A DNA stretch of 64,000 nucleotides, taken from positions 2,773,838 through 2,837,837 of the forward strand of contig NC_039516.1 of assembly GCF_003672135.1 (NCBI RefSeq), in the 5' to 3' direction. This DNA is from Ooceraea biroi. Lineage: Eukaryota > Arthropoda > Insecta > Hymenoptera > Formicidae. The notes below the pieces were generated by a model. It was given only the letters and a program-made list of their open reading frames with translations. It was not told the origin of the DNA and made no database searches. This document shows positions 37,392 through 49,258 of the stretch, one piece after another; positions within the stretch are counted from its first letter, which is position 1; each line of letters begins with the position of its first letter. Position numbers and translations under genes: made by a program.

Positions 37392-38655
37392 GATGACAGC
37401 AGCCGCGATGGGGGAATGGCCGGCCACGAACGTGATTCGTGCCCGAGCCCATAACGCGAGTATATTTCTTGCGAGGATCATGAGCTACTTAACCCCGTCC
37501 GGATCGATTCCACTTTCTTGGGACAAACTGTACACTGAACGTAACGTCTTCCGTGCGAAGGCCGGCCGTTGAGAAACGAAACTTCACCCGAAACGCGATC
37601 TTCTCGAGAGAGATCTAAAAAGTCAATTTACTTTTCCCGTTTGAGTAAGCGTATAAGGGTGCCGCGCGTTTGCATTTTGCGCGAGACAATATCCGCAGCG
37701 CTTGGCGCGAACCTCACTATTTCGCGATCTTATTATTACAGATTGATTATCCGTCTCGAAAAGCACCATTCAGTCCGCCGCTTGGGGTGATAAATGGCGA
37801 GTGACAAGCGTTATTACTAATTGCAAGTACCGACGTTATTAGGTTCGCGCAAGCGATAAACGCTTCGTCAAAACGTATGCTGATACCCTGATCGCGACGA
37901 GAGTCTCGAAATCGGCCTCAATGAGCGCTAGTCGATAAGCCGGCTCACTCGCTCGCTCGACCAACATGCGAGACCGACCAGAAGTGGAGAGGTAGGACGA
38001 GAGAAAATGGAGAGAAAGCGAGGGTGGAATAGCTGCCGGCAATTATAACGTTGTACAGGGCCGAGCAGTAAATAATGGGTTCTGGGCTTGTCCGGTATTC
38101 AGCCAGAGCGTCAATCACCCTCAATCAGTTAGCGGGCCAGCTACGACCTAAATCAGAGGGTGCGAGAGGGAAGGCCGAGCGAGAACGCGGACGAGAGATC
38201 GAGATAGAAAGGATAACATAGGGGAGAGAAGGATAACTGGCGGGCCCGAAATCGCAGCCGGTGAGTGTCAGTTGATAGAGTAGGTATGACAAAGATGGAA
38301 CGGGTCAACGTAGGGAGAAATATGGCTGAGGAGCAAGAGATGAGGGATATTGGTTGCGCGATCCGACCAGGCTTACGTACAGCACGTCCGTAATTGGTGA
38401 TTTAATCGGCCAGGTGGGATGATCCCTGCGCGCAAAAATAAACCCGTAAGATTAGTAGTCCTCCCGCGGAACGATTCCCCATTCTCCGTACGTCGCACGC
38501 TTCCCCGTTGAAATTTCTGGAAAAATCGTCGATTGCGACTTGAGCGAGGGTGCATTGAGAGAACGCATCGGAGAGCGGTCCAGCTTCGCATCGTTCGCCG
38601 CCATCTCATTGGTGAACATCGGCGTATTGTAGGGCGCGCGATAAGATCACCCCGT

Positions 38656-38667
38656 CCCCCCCCCCCC
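38656..38667 (+). repeat. Poly-C run of 12
   Basis: Uninterrupted run of C after CCCCGT. A second C run of about 10 lies at 50426-50435, followed by CATC units. Confidence 0.93.
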
Positions 38668-40743
38668 TCCGGTGATCGAGGACGTCGAGATTGGACTTTC
38701 GCTCGCGCTGCACTCGAGCACGAGTTATCATTGGAATCGCCGGTAACGTATCGAATCATATTGAACCGTCCGCCCCGGCCAACTGGTCCGCACAATTGGT
38801 CCGCGAGCGGATTGGTTTATCATCTCGTCGACAATCGGGGAGGGAAAGTTGGAACGTCAATCGGCAAAGTGCAAGCATAGGCACCGCGATACAGTAGTTG
38901 TTATCGGTCGCGCAGACTCGATTTCAGGACGGGCGGCGTGGCGACGAGGGGGCGAGACGGGGAACACATCGATGTATATTGGGCAGAACTGTCTTTCGGA
39001 ATTGACAGCGGTGAAATTCGCTTCCAAAACGGCGTGTTTCCGCCGTCGAAAATCAACTACGGTACGCGCGATTCGGCGAAATTAATTCGTCGTCCGCTAT
39101 GCGATGCGTGCAACGGGGAGGGGCTGAGCGAGGGGTTGCACTGCGCCAATTTGGCTAATAGCGTGAAACGAATGTTTGCCGATTGTGATCTTTTCATTGC
39201 CGCTGATAATCGCGCGCGGCGTTCGTTGCTGTATCGTGCTGAAACATTTCATGGATGGGGCTTCTCGTGCTCACCTGCAATTCGCGGAGACCGTCGAACG
39301 TTCCTGGCATTCGACGTAAGATGAATTCTCTCCGCCTCATGGACCACTCGTCCACCTCGCTAGAATCCACTTTTCTCTACGAAGATGCAGTTTCTTTGTT
39401 CTCTCGCGAGGGCGGTCCGGATAATTAGAGTCCGAATCGACGAGTCCAGGCGCCAACGAACATCCGATTCCTTTCAAGCATTATCGATTTCCGTTACTGT
39501 TCTCCGGCGTTCCGCTTGTTTTGTTTCTATCGCGCGACCGGATCAAATAATCTTTTCCACTTCTATTTCTCTTTCATGTCCCTGCGCCCTGCGTTTCCTT
39601 TCTATACAAGAACGCGCCATGTGGCGCGGGTACCATTTTTGCATTTGCATGCAAATAAAGACGCAATGTGCGCGAATGCGGATTCCGTTTGGCTGCGCCA
39701 CGTTCTAAGGAAAGCAAAGCCGAGCGCCTTTGTTATCATGTGCGAGATTCTTTTAATCACGATTTTTATCAAAGGGACATTTCCCATTTCGTAACACGAT
39801 GCACCTGCTCCTGTGATCCGACGAGTCTCTTTCTCGCACGGTTTTCTCGCTTTATCGATCCGGAAAAAGCGAGTACACGCGTTCACCACGCGCAAAAGAA
39901 GTACCTGACCATTTCCATAAATTTTCCTTCAAGATTTACGCGCGACTAAAAATGTCGCGCACGTAGCTTTCACGTGGCGAAGCTGCGAGAGCGAGAGGAG
40001 AGTCGAGCTACTCCTTCGGCATAAACGCTCGCGTTTGCACTCGGTAATTCTATAAATCACCTTTGCTATAATAGGATGAAACTCAATGAACGCTGATAGG
40101 ACGTAATTGTGTTTCGCCCCTCATCGAGGAAGCGCATACACGGGACAGGTATATCCCTGTTATCGCAGCTTAGACGACGTTCCAGTTGCGCCGCCGTTGG
40201 ACAGCGTTGGTTACGTACACGTACTTCCATTTAGAGAGGAAACACGCGCGCAGTTTTGTCACGTTATCGTTCCTCGAGCAACCCCTTCGACATTCACCGG
40301 GCCGGACGTGGCCGCACGCGTATGCGAATGAAATACCCGCGCGGTAAAGCCGCCGCGTACGTTTCCTGTCGTGTTCGCGCGCTGTCATCGCTCTCGTGCG
40401 GACTTCGTTCCATTTTCCTTTTTCTCCACCCCCCAGCCCCTATTCTCTTCTCCCTCTTTCCGCTCCGCTCCGTCGCGGGCGATAATTCACGCTCGCAATC
40501 ATTACAGGCAACGTCCAAACCCGGCCACACGATGTTATTACTGCCCATTATCATTATCATTATTATTGTTATAATTACACATATAATTAATCATCAATTT
40601 GAAATAACGAGAACCATGGCACGGCGGGCATTACGGTGTTACAATGGCTGTCGTGTCACCGTAACGTCGCGTTTTTGTGACGTGCATGTAATTACGCTTT
40701 CATCCGCGCTTTAGCGAACGTGGAGGAGAGGGCTGATGGGATG

Positions 40744-40775
<32 letters not shown>
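40744..40775 (+). repeat. (GA)n microsatellite, interrupted
   Basis: GA dinucleotide array with one AAAG interruption. Confidence 0.95.
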
Positions 40776-41070
40776 AGGGGCAAATTTAATCCACCGGTAT
40801 TCATAGTGAGCGTGCGGGAGCTTCGGTGCGAAGAAATGACGCAGGAGCGAAATTCGAGCGCGCGACCGTAGTAACGCAAGTCGGATTGGAGAAACGCGAT
40901 TTAAGCGAATTGGTCCGCGCCACCCCTTCCCATCCCCGCATCGCAAATGGATCTTGATATACTAACGGGTCTTTCCGTTACGTTCCCTACTTAGTAAGTA
41001 ATTTCGGCCGTTTAGACCTCCACGACTGGCTTTGAAAGGGTGTCGTTCGAATGAGACTGGAGGTGGCAAA

Positions 41071-41126
41071 GGGAGAGAAAGAGAGAGGCGAGAGGGAGAG
41101 AGAAAGAGAGAGGCGAGAGGGAGAGA
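41071..41126 (+). repeat. Purine minisatellite, unit about 24 bp
   Basis: The unit GGGAGAGAAAGAGAGAGGCG plus AGA is present at 41071-41093, repeats with one GA inserted at 41094-41118, and starts a third time at 41119. All bases but one C per unit are purines on the plus strand. Confidence 0.88.
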
Positions 41127-44100
41127 TTGGAGGTGTTTTACGAAACGTACGATTTACCGTACGTTCGTCAGTTAACGTTGATCAAAGGTCAAATCGTTGC
41201 AGTCGAGGTATTTCATGGAGGTAATCGCAATATCCGTCGCGAACTTGAACTCGTTAGCGACGTTCAATTACCGCACGTAGCGATATAGAGTAGGCGAGGT
41301 GTACTTAGCTAAAACGCGATAAAGTACGCGAGAAGAGAATTAAGTTTTTTTCCCCCCTCTCCCGTTCGGAGGACCAGAGAAGAAAAGAGGATGTTCAACG
41401 TATTCCGTGAGAAATTACGAAAAATAATCTCCAAAAATTATCATGAGAATGGGCCCGCAGTTGCGCACGGAGGTCCGGCCGGAGCAACAATGCCGTCTGG
41501 TGCCATCTGCATAACAATGTTTAGCCGTGAAAACAAAGCACCGTGACGTGCCAGGAAACACCGTTAAAAAAGTGATGTATTAGCCCGGCCATGGTTTTCG
41601 ACGAGGTCGTCGAATTTAAACGCGAAGCCGCTGTTAATTGTTCGGGCCCCCTAACAAAAGTCTGTCCTTTGTCGATCTTTCAATAAAATCTCGAGAATTT
41701 TTGGGGTAACACGGAGCAGTAAATATCGCTATTGTCTAGCCCTCGAACATCATTAAAATTAACGAAATTAATAATTAACGGCATTGACGGATATTAATAT
41801 AATTATAATATCAAGCTGATTCAACCGCAAACTTGAATCCCTAATTTAAAATCCTGTGACTTCAAATTCAACGTCATTGAAATCGTAGAAGGCTGGAGTC
41901 AATCAAGCTGCATCAGATTCACCTCGCAGAGGTCTGCTTTTACCTCACCAGGCTCGATAATTTTGGCTGAAAACTAGAAGGTCGAAAAAGCAGCCAGACG
42001 CCAACGCCGAAGGGGTGTGAGCATGAGTTCTAGTGGCCGCGCGAGAGCGCGTGATGCACTCGCGTGGCGTGCTCACGAGTAGTAACCCTAAATATTAACA
42101 CGGGACTTATGCGGGCGAATTGCCGCCGCATTACCATCGCCACTGTGCTAGGCTATTACCGTGGAAATATTGAATTTCGCTATCGACCCGGAATTATCAG
42201 GCCGACCTCGCTACTAAGGACAAGCATTACCGGACCATAAAGTTCCGGGAACTCTTCAAAGGTTCGACCGGCTGGCCGAGGGATGAAGAAGGATGGGGTT
42301 GGCGCACGATGGCGGTTTCGAGCGGGATGAAAAGCGGTCAAGACACGAGCTTAAAGCCCGCCCGCGAGCGTGCATTACGCGCGCGGCTGCGAGTCAAAAG
42401 AATTTAGAACTCAATGCGACACAGGCACGAAACGAGCGCGCGCGCAATTTCACGTTGGCGTTTCTCGATTATTTCATCGTTGCTTCTCCTCCTCGGGTCT
42501 CTCGGCGGGTAAAGTCTCACCGATTAGAGTGGTCACGCGAGTGCGAATCGCGCGGGAGTGCTGTCACGTTTTCGTAATATCACCGCGGCGAGACAAATCG
42601 TGTACTCGATACTCGGGCTTAATTTTGCACTCGCGTGCAGAGGAAATCGGTACAAAAGTGTGTCCTTTGTGCGGCGTCGTCTGCAGGCATGTAATATGAG
42701 AAACAATCTCCAGGCGAAATTTTCCCGCGGGATAATCGCGCGCTCTTATCGATGCGCGGCGCGTCAAAGGAAAGTGCGCAGCGATCGCATATTTCTCGAG
42801 TATCGTCAGCCACCCCAACTTCGTCTCTTCTTTGATTCGTCGGCAAGCAGGGGTGGGCAAGCGGGCGAGAGAGGGTGGCGGCAGGCTCGAAACTGAGTTT
42901 ATGAGCTCTCCCGCGCCCGGATACGCTCCGAAGATAGGACGATTTTTCACTTACGGCGCGAGCTGACGACGTGGAAACGTGATACACCGACGATACCGGG
43001 TTCAATTTTGCGCTCCGACGACCCCTTTAAGATAATCCGGCAACTAATTGTAAATTGAATCCCGTGCGTCGCAATACATACGTTCCATCGCGTGCGCGAG
43101 TAACGCGTTATCATCGTCATAAACCGCGTGGAACAACTCGCGCATCGCCCATCGGAACAAGCAACGCTGGCAAATCCCGTCGCGCGAGTATTTATGGCGA
43201 AAGCCTCATGATTTCATCACACGGTAATCGCGCCGGAAAACACGATGGCGAAACGAGGTGCGCGGCACCGCGCGCCCGTAATATTGTTCCTATCATTCAA
43301 ATTCATCGAAACGGTTACAGTCGTTAACCCTTCGCAAACGCCGTCAGCGAAAAATAAATCCCGCGACAAATTGTCGCGACATCGCTCGCACATCGCTCTG
43401 CCGCCGTCGAATGCGGTCATCACGCAGACATTTCCAGATTGATTGGCTACTAATTCGAATTTTCTTCGCTTGTCGGTCCGATATCCACATTCGAGCATTT
43501 TAATCTGTAATTCGCGTAACGCCGGCGAGCCGCGCGCGACAGCAAGCGCGATCGTTTTATGAGAACACGCGCTACATTAACGTTTTATTTCCATTAATGA
43601 TTTACGCGCGCGCGCGAGGGGTGGGAAACCCCGCCGATTCAGAGAGGGCGAAGGAGCGAGGGAGGAAAATGTAAAACAGTGATACAGGTCGGCGTGTACC
43701 GGCGATCGGCCGGCAGTAGTACGTCACGATAGCGTCAGCCGCAGCTACGCGCCGCTAACCCGATATGTCTAACTGCGTGTCGTTATTTCTGCTAAAATCC
43801 GACGAGCGAGCGAGGCGAACGCTGGTCCCAAGTACGTACGTAGGTACGTGTGTCCGTACGAAGCGGAAATGGTCGGCGAAACCGAGGGAGACTCAGGACG
43901 AGGGACATTGTCGACGACAGCCGCAGAAGCGAAAACGCAAATAGGAATCGTCGGGGCGCGTGAGTTAGCGCGCACAAATGTTTCCCCTCGTCACCCTCGG
44001 CCGCAGACCAGCGCGCTTTATGCCTCTTGATGAACACTGGTTACGCTTTGGGTACATTGTCGGAAAATGTCTCATTCACGTGCCCCGAATCACGTTTCGA

Positions 44101-44879
44101 ACGAATTTTAAATTTCACCGTGCAGATCGGCCGCCCTTCCGACACTTTTCCGGCCTCGATCGAGGTTCTGTCGTTTTGTGCAATCTTCTGTATACCTTTA
44201 TTTCCGCAAGATTGATAGAAAAGACTTCGAGAAATACAAGATAATTTTTTATTGATGCATTCGAACTCGAGGGAGAGTTGATTCTTTTTCTGTTTGGCGT
44301 CAATGCGATTTCCGGTGTTTCCCGTCGCCGTCGTCATCGTCCGCCGATCGCGCGCGTGTTGGCGCGAACCACGCTCGGGGCGGCAGAAATCGATTATGGC
44401 GGTCGACTGTTATCCCAATGGAACAAATTCAAATTTCACGAACTTCCATTCACACACCGTTGTCCGTTACGCCGCGTGGCACAGCCAACGCGGCGCGGAA
44501 TGATTGCATTACCGATATCATCGGGCCCGCGATGGACGTGTCCCTTTCAATTACGCGCGCGATATCTATTTGTCACTTTATACCCGCGCGCAAATTATTT
44601 TGCGATAACAAAACCGACATGTAACGCTTAACGCTCGGCAATCTCGGCGCAGTGCGGGACACCGCGCGATGCGGGATACAATTACGAGTGAATTTATCCC
44701 GCCGCGCGGTAAAACGGCGAGCAGAGCATTCCCGCGCGTATCTGCACGCGTGTTCCACGGGTCGGCCGAGCGACACGCGGAATCGCCAAAGTGGCATATT
44801 TTTCGCGGTTTCGTTTTGCGGTCGGAGAATGTAATAGAGAGGGACGGCAGCCCGGGGCAATAGCGGTGGATGGCAGTAT

Positions 44880-44943
44880 GTACATTTATTCGGCCGTTAT
44901 TTACCCTTTGCACGGTGGGATCGTGCGTCACTTTTACGACGAG
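44880..44943 (+). repeat. Diverged duplicated block, copy A
   Basis: It shares with copy B (45949-46010) the strings gtacatttattc and tatttaccctttgc and a final tca(c/t)ttttacga(c/g)gag, in the same order and spacing apart from a 2-base difference in the middle. The length difference breaks the reading frame, so this is not a conserved coding motif. It may be a fragment of a dispersed repeat or a local duplication 1069 bp apart. Confidence 0.7.
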
Positions 44944-45948
44944 AGTTTGAGACGGGAGGTCAGAACGTGCGAGGGACGTGCCTCATGGATATCGCACCCT
45001 CGAGCAAAGTGTCGATCGCGAGAATGGAAGAAAATGATTTTTTCGCGCCACTTGCTGAGAAGAACGAAGAAGAGAGACGAAAAGCCGCTCGGTCAGAGAG
45101 ATGATCATCGCGTATGCATCACTGCAGTTTAATGCGGAGCAGCGTGAACGATCGTGGCGAAGGTGAAGCGCTCGATGTCACGTTCGATAAATTTCGGAGA
45201 GACCTGATTTATGAAAACAGCGCGATATATATGCAGAGGTGCCAGTACGGATACGTAAAAACACCGTTCATGAATATCATGGCTGCTTGTCCCGCGCGAA
45301 ACTGCAAATCACTGCGTTAACGTAACAGCCTCATTGACTTGATTAGAACGGGAGTGTAAAAAGTGCCACGGGAATTTCGAGCGATCGTGATACCAGCCGA
45401 AAACGCGCTTTTTCACGGGGAAACAAGGGACCGCGACAAATTAACATGGAACTCGCGGGAATTACGGAAGAAAAAAGAATTTTATTGCACGCGCGCCGCG
45501 CAAACCGGGTGCCATACGTTTAGCCTCCTCGCTGTTTACCCTTGCCTCACGGGGGGTGCGTGTTATTTTTCGCTATAAAAGACCGCAGACTCGCGATGCC
45601 ACGAGAAGAGGAAGGCAGCGAAGGGCAAAGGGAGCCTGGGTACGTGGACTCACACAGGCTGGGAAGCGTGGAAGTAAAAGTGGAGCGAAATATTAAAAAG
45701 CACTCAGCCGCTCTCGAAATTCATGTAATCTAGAAGACTGCAAAGGGGTCTCCGGCGACTTTATCCCCCGCGCCGTGAGTAAACAACGGACGGCGACGAG
45801 AATTATTACCTCCGTGCTCGCGGTGGACGGGCGGCGGGGTGGCGCGAGGCAGAGTCCGGGTTAAAGACACGTCACGAAATTAATGCGCCAATAAATATTT
45901 AGAAACGTATAATTTTCTTGTACCCGATGCAAAGTAGCTGCTGCGGGC

Positions 45949-46010
45949 GTACATTTATTCCGTTGCTATTTACCCTTTGCCCGCCGAACATTTATCATTT
46001 TTACGAGGAG
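45949..46010 (+). repeat. Diverged duplicated block, copy B
   Basis: Second copy of the block at 44880. Weaker similarity continues downstream (gggaggacgaggtgcg versus gggaggtcagaacgtgcg). A still weaker related string, gtttacccttgcctcacggg, occurs near 45535. Confidence 0.7.
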
Positions 46011-48848
46011 CACGGGGCGGTCGAATCGTTAGCCAGGGAGGACGAGGTGCGCGACGGGGAAGGGAGGAAAGGTCGTGCACGAGAGCGTAGCGGAATATTG
46101 GAAATGAATTTAACTGTACCCTGAAATTATTCAACCTAAATACGAAACGAACCCTGATTCCAGTTGTACATGTCCGCGAAAAGACACATCCCTTAAACGT
46201 GGACGTTTCCTCCTTGCCTTTCTCTCGATCAATATCGATAATCGTGAGTAGAATCCATCAACGACTAGAAATAGTAACATTTCGCCCGCGAGCTCTCGAC
46301 AGTCTACACACTGGCACACTTGTCGCGTATTTGCTTATTTTATCACCCTCTAAAACAGCGGTTCTGAATTATTTTGACTGGTGTTCCCTGAAGTTTCGAA
46401 ACGCTGCTTCTTTCTTTATTTTCATCTTTTTATTTTATCAATAAACATCGACACGACATACATGCGCCAGCGAAATTTGTCCGTGGCTGTTCCTTAAAAA
46501 ATTCAGCACGACAGTACTGAAGAGACGTTCACTCGACAGGTTCCAGTGGACCGTTGGCTTAAAAAATATGTATCATTCCCGGGAAGATAATCGAGGCGGA
46601 AACATACCGTCGATCCATCGAAGGAACGGTTGGCGTGATGAAGCGGGAGCGAATAATAGCGCGAATAGGGTGCGATAGATCAGAGGAAGAGGTGGTGAAC
46701 GAGGCGGCAGAGTCGAGCGAAATATTGGAAAGCTACGCTTGCCGCGCGCGGCAAGATAAAACGTTTCATAAAACAGACATCGATTCCGTACTCGGCACCC
46801 GGTTGACGTTGAGTCGAGAGTCTGGCTCGAGTGCTCCTCGAGAACGCCTGCGAAGGATAAGGGAACGGTTCCGCCGGCGAATAAAGGAACGGAGAGGGAT
46901 ACGCATTTCCTTATTGCACCAGGACGCGGCTGTATCGAGCCGCCCTTCGTCTCCGTCGCTTTGTTCCCGCTCGCATCCGCTTGCATTCACGTTATCGCGT
47001 AGTCCCCACGAAATCCGGAGTGGAAGAGAAATGAGGACCCTTATGCCACCACAAAACAGATAAGCCTTCGCGAACTCGAGACGCGGAAAAGCGCGGCTCG
47101 ATCTTTCCTCGGCTCAGATATGATAGGACGTGCGATTCCGTCTACTTCCGGGATTCCAGGATCGTGCAAATGATCCCGCATCGTGGATATCTGACGACGT
47201 GATATCGTCGTATTTTTTGTGCCTTTGTATTATATCGCACTATATTAAATTAAATCGAGTTTTTTCTTGACCTCGCGTAAATTCTTTTATTAAATAATCA
47301 CACGTTACGGATTTCATCGATGACGAGTATCGTACCCTCGAGCAAACCCAGATTAATAATGGAGGAAAGTTTCCTTGCGCGTTGATCGCGATCCTCGTAT
47401 CGCCACTTCGGTTAATAAAATAGGTATTATAATTCCGCAGCGGAGCGGAAGCTTTTGACATTACATTTACGTCAAACGAGATCCGATATTACGCCGCGGG
47501 GAAATTTTACGTTCCCATTAATATATAGTTACTATATTATGCGTGCACATAATTGCAGTTAATGTCAAACGGGAATTGCTGAACGTGCGCTCATAAAATC
47601 ACATTTCAGAATTATCGTGGAAACACCAAGCGAGCAAAAATCAACTGCGAATATTTCTCTCTATCTTCTCATTTCTGTCTCGTTTCGCAGCGCTTTCTTT
47701 GATTCCCATTATTTCGTGAATTTATTTCGTGCCAATCGCCGTTACGATCGCATATAGCTTCACAAACGTTCTCATTTCTCTATCGGTATTTCTCTAATTT
47801 CAAGAAGTTCTAATACGTTGACACATACACACACGTATACATGCACATATCTGTTGGGACTTAATTCAGTCGCACAGAGTGTATCGACAATTCCTCACTT
47901 TCGCAAAATACGCGGATGTTTTACGCGAGCGTTAAACTGTAATATAACGTAAATACCGTAGAATACCGGTGAGCGCGGTGATTATATTTTCCAATTATCT
48001 ATTATAATCAGCCGACACGGGTCCGCCGCTCGATGCGCAGCGATCGAAAATCTTTCTTCTTGCAGCTAGGCTAGTTATCTACGAAGCGATATCGATGAAA
48101 CGGAAATGAACGGTGTCCGTTCAAAATATCGGATAACACGGCTGAGATTTAATTGCGTTATCGCCGGCTACCTGCACCGCGCGCTCTACACTATACGTGC
48201 GCACGATAATTATTCCATCGATTTGAAATAATTATATCGGGCTCGTAAGCGGGTAATACTCGATACTACCACGGTTCGCTGCGGTGGTCAATGAATCGCA
48301 ATGTACATTTTTTTCAACGCCACTTCCAACCCTTCCGGCGCGATTCTATTGTCCGCGCCGCTCGGCGATACCTGCGCGTGAGGCTCGAATTTCATCGGCC
48401 GGAAATTGCGATCGTTTGCTCTGTATGTAGGTACATATCGGAATACCGCACCGATCGTGCTATGAATACTCGAAATTCTGGGCAATTGTCTTACAACGGA
48501 CGGAAGAAAAAGAAAGGGAAGATGCTCAGTGGCGCTGTATCGAACTTTAGAAACAGGAACAGCGTGCAGCTTACAAGTTGCGATTAATCAGGTCATTAAC
48601 ATCTTACATAGAAGATGTATTCAGGAATACATATTAAATAGAAGATTTTGTTATTCATATGAATAAATGAAGCGCTTACATAATATATACTGTACATTGT
48701 TAAATAGAATATCTTTAATGATTCAATAAGAGGGATCGTAATTTCCACATGTGCGTTATTACATATTCATTAAGATTAGCTATAAATATTTAAGAGTTTA
48801 GAAATGACTCGTTGAAAATTTCATTTGATCAATTGTTAAATTTGGCGA

Positions 48849-48862
48849 ATTTCCCGTTGCAG
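48849..48862 (+). other. 3' splice acceptor of the Ig exon
   Basis: atttcccgttgcag ends in CAG after a pyrimidine stretch. An in-frame TAA at 48837-48839 means the coding exon must start after it, and the next AG in place is this one. The intron is phase 2: the exon supplies only the last base of the split codon. Confidence 0.85.
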
Positions 48863-49074
48863 GATCGACGCGCGAGAGAAACCGGTGACGAATGCGCAGC
48901 ACTCGTCGGACTCTGGCGTTTTCGGACCACGTGCTTTTTTCCGGACGGCCTTCCCGAGCCCGGCGGTTCTGGTGATCGACGACATAAAACGGCACGACGC
49001 GGCGACGTACAGATGTCGAGTGGATTTCCGGAAGGGTCAGACGCGCAGCTTCCGCTACAATTTGACCGTGATCG
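48863..49074 (+). CDS. Exon encoding the second half of a Sidestep-type V-set Ig domain
   Basis: This 212-bp exon encodes one split base, 70 codons and one more base. It begins IDARE, which corresponds to the usual Sidestep stretch P-I-Y-S-x-D-A-R. It continues through FGPRAFFR and AVLVIDDIKRHDAATYRC to YRCRVDFRKGQTRSF and NLTVI. The Asp-Ala-Ala-Thr-Tyr-Arg-Cys strand carries the second disulfide cysteine of the fold. RCRVDFRK followed by TR and ending NLTVI is characteristic of the insect Sidestep family, membrane Ig proteins that act as substrate-side ligands for Beaten-path receptors in axon guidance. NLT is an N-glycosylation sequon. The first half of the domain, with the first cysteine, must lie on another exon that I could not find. 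The downstream intron is phase 1. The exact paralogue among the several Sidestep genes cannot be told from one exon. Confidence 0.9.
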
Positions 49075-49080
49075 GTGAGT
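49075..49080 (+). other. 5' splice donor GTGAGT of the Ig exon
   Basis: ATCG followed by GTGAGT is a strong donor match (GTRAGT). In the Sidestep family the next exon would normally open with a V-P-P linker to the second Ig domain. No such exon was recognised in the 15 kb downstream. Confidence 0.8.
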
Positions 49081-49238
49081 ATCCGGCTGGAAAATTTGAG
49101 TTACCACCGACACTCTTGATTCCTTGCTGCGCGCCTGCGGCTATCTATATAGCTTCCTTTTTTGCAATAACAATAATTTATTCATCTATTAAAAGCATTC
49201 GTCGTTCTCGTAAACGTTCGAGCGAGACAAATAAATAA
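49075..49238 (+). CDS. Possible alternative 3' coding end: linker, membrane helix, basic tail
   Basis: If the donor at 49075 is not used, the Ig frame continues for another 54 codons to a TAA at 49236. The added part is a short linker (GEYPAGKFELPPT), a hydrophobic run of about 26 residues at 49113-49190 (LLIPCCAP, then AAIYIASFFAITIIYSSI), and a tail with KSIRRSRKR. Hydrophobic segment first and positive residues after it is the order of a type I membrane anchor. AATAAA signals overlap and follow the stop. Together this would make a short, single-Ig, membrane-anchored protein. The alternative is that AT-rich intron sequence gives hydrophobic codons by chance. The features are seen directly; their use is inference. 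Confidence 0.4.
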
Positions 49239-49258
49239 AAATAATAAATAAAAATAAA
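49230..49258 (+). promoter_or_regulatory. Cluster of five overlapping AATAAA polyadenylation signals
   Basis: AATAAA occurs at 49230, 49234, 49243, 49247 and 49253, overlapping the stop of the read-through frame. A weak G/T-rich stretch (ggttttaaaggggagccttgg) follows about 50 bases later. An AAATA-type simple repeat would produce the same motif without function. Confidence 0.35.

Larger units (their letters stand above)
37392..48862. other. Non-coding stretch upstream of the Ig exon
   Basis: Probably intron or 5' flank of the gene carrying the exon at 48863. I searched by eye for the first half of the V-set domain (an LPCD-like strand and an LVLWY-like strand) and did not find it. 38160-38330 is purine-rich. 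41740-41880, 47200-48300 and 48590-48840 are AT-rich. Strong-looking acceptors, such as the one ending at about 48066 (tctttcttcttgcag), are not followed by usable frames. Confidence 0.5.

Noticed and set aside
38262..38275. GTGAGT donor-like site
   Set aside because: The sequence before it is purine-rich with stops; no supporting frame or acceptor.
48051..48110. Strong acceptor tctttcttcttgcag ending near 48066
   Set aside because: All three frames after it stop quickly and none reads as the missing first half of the Ig domain.
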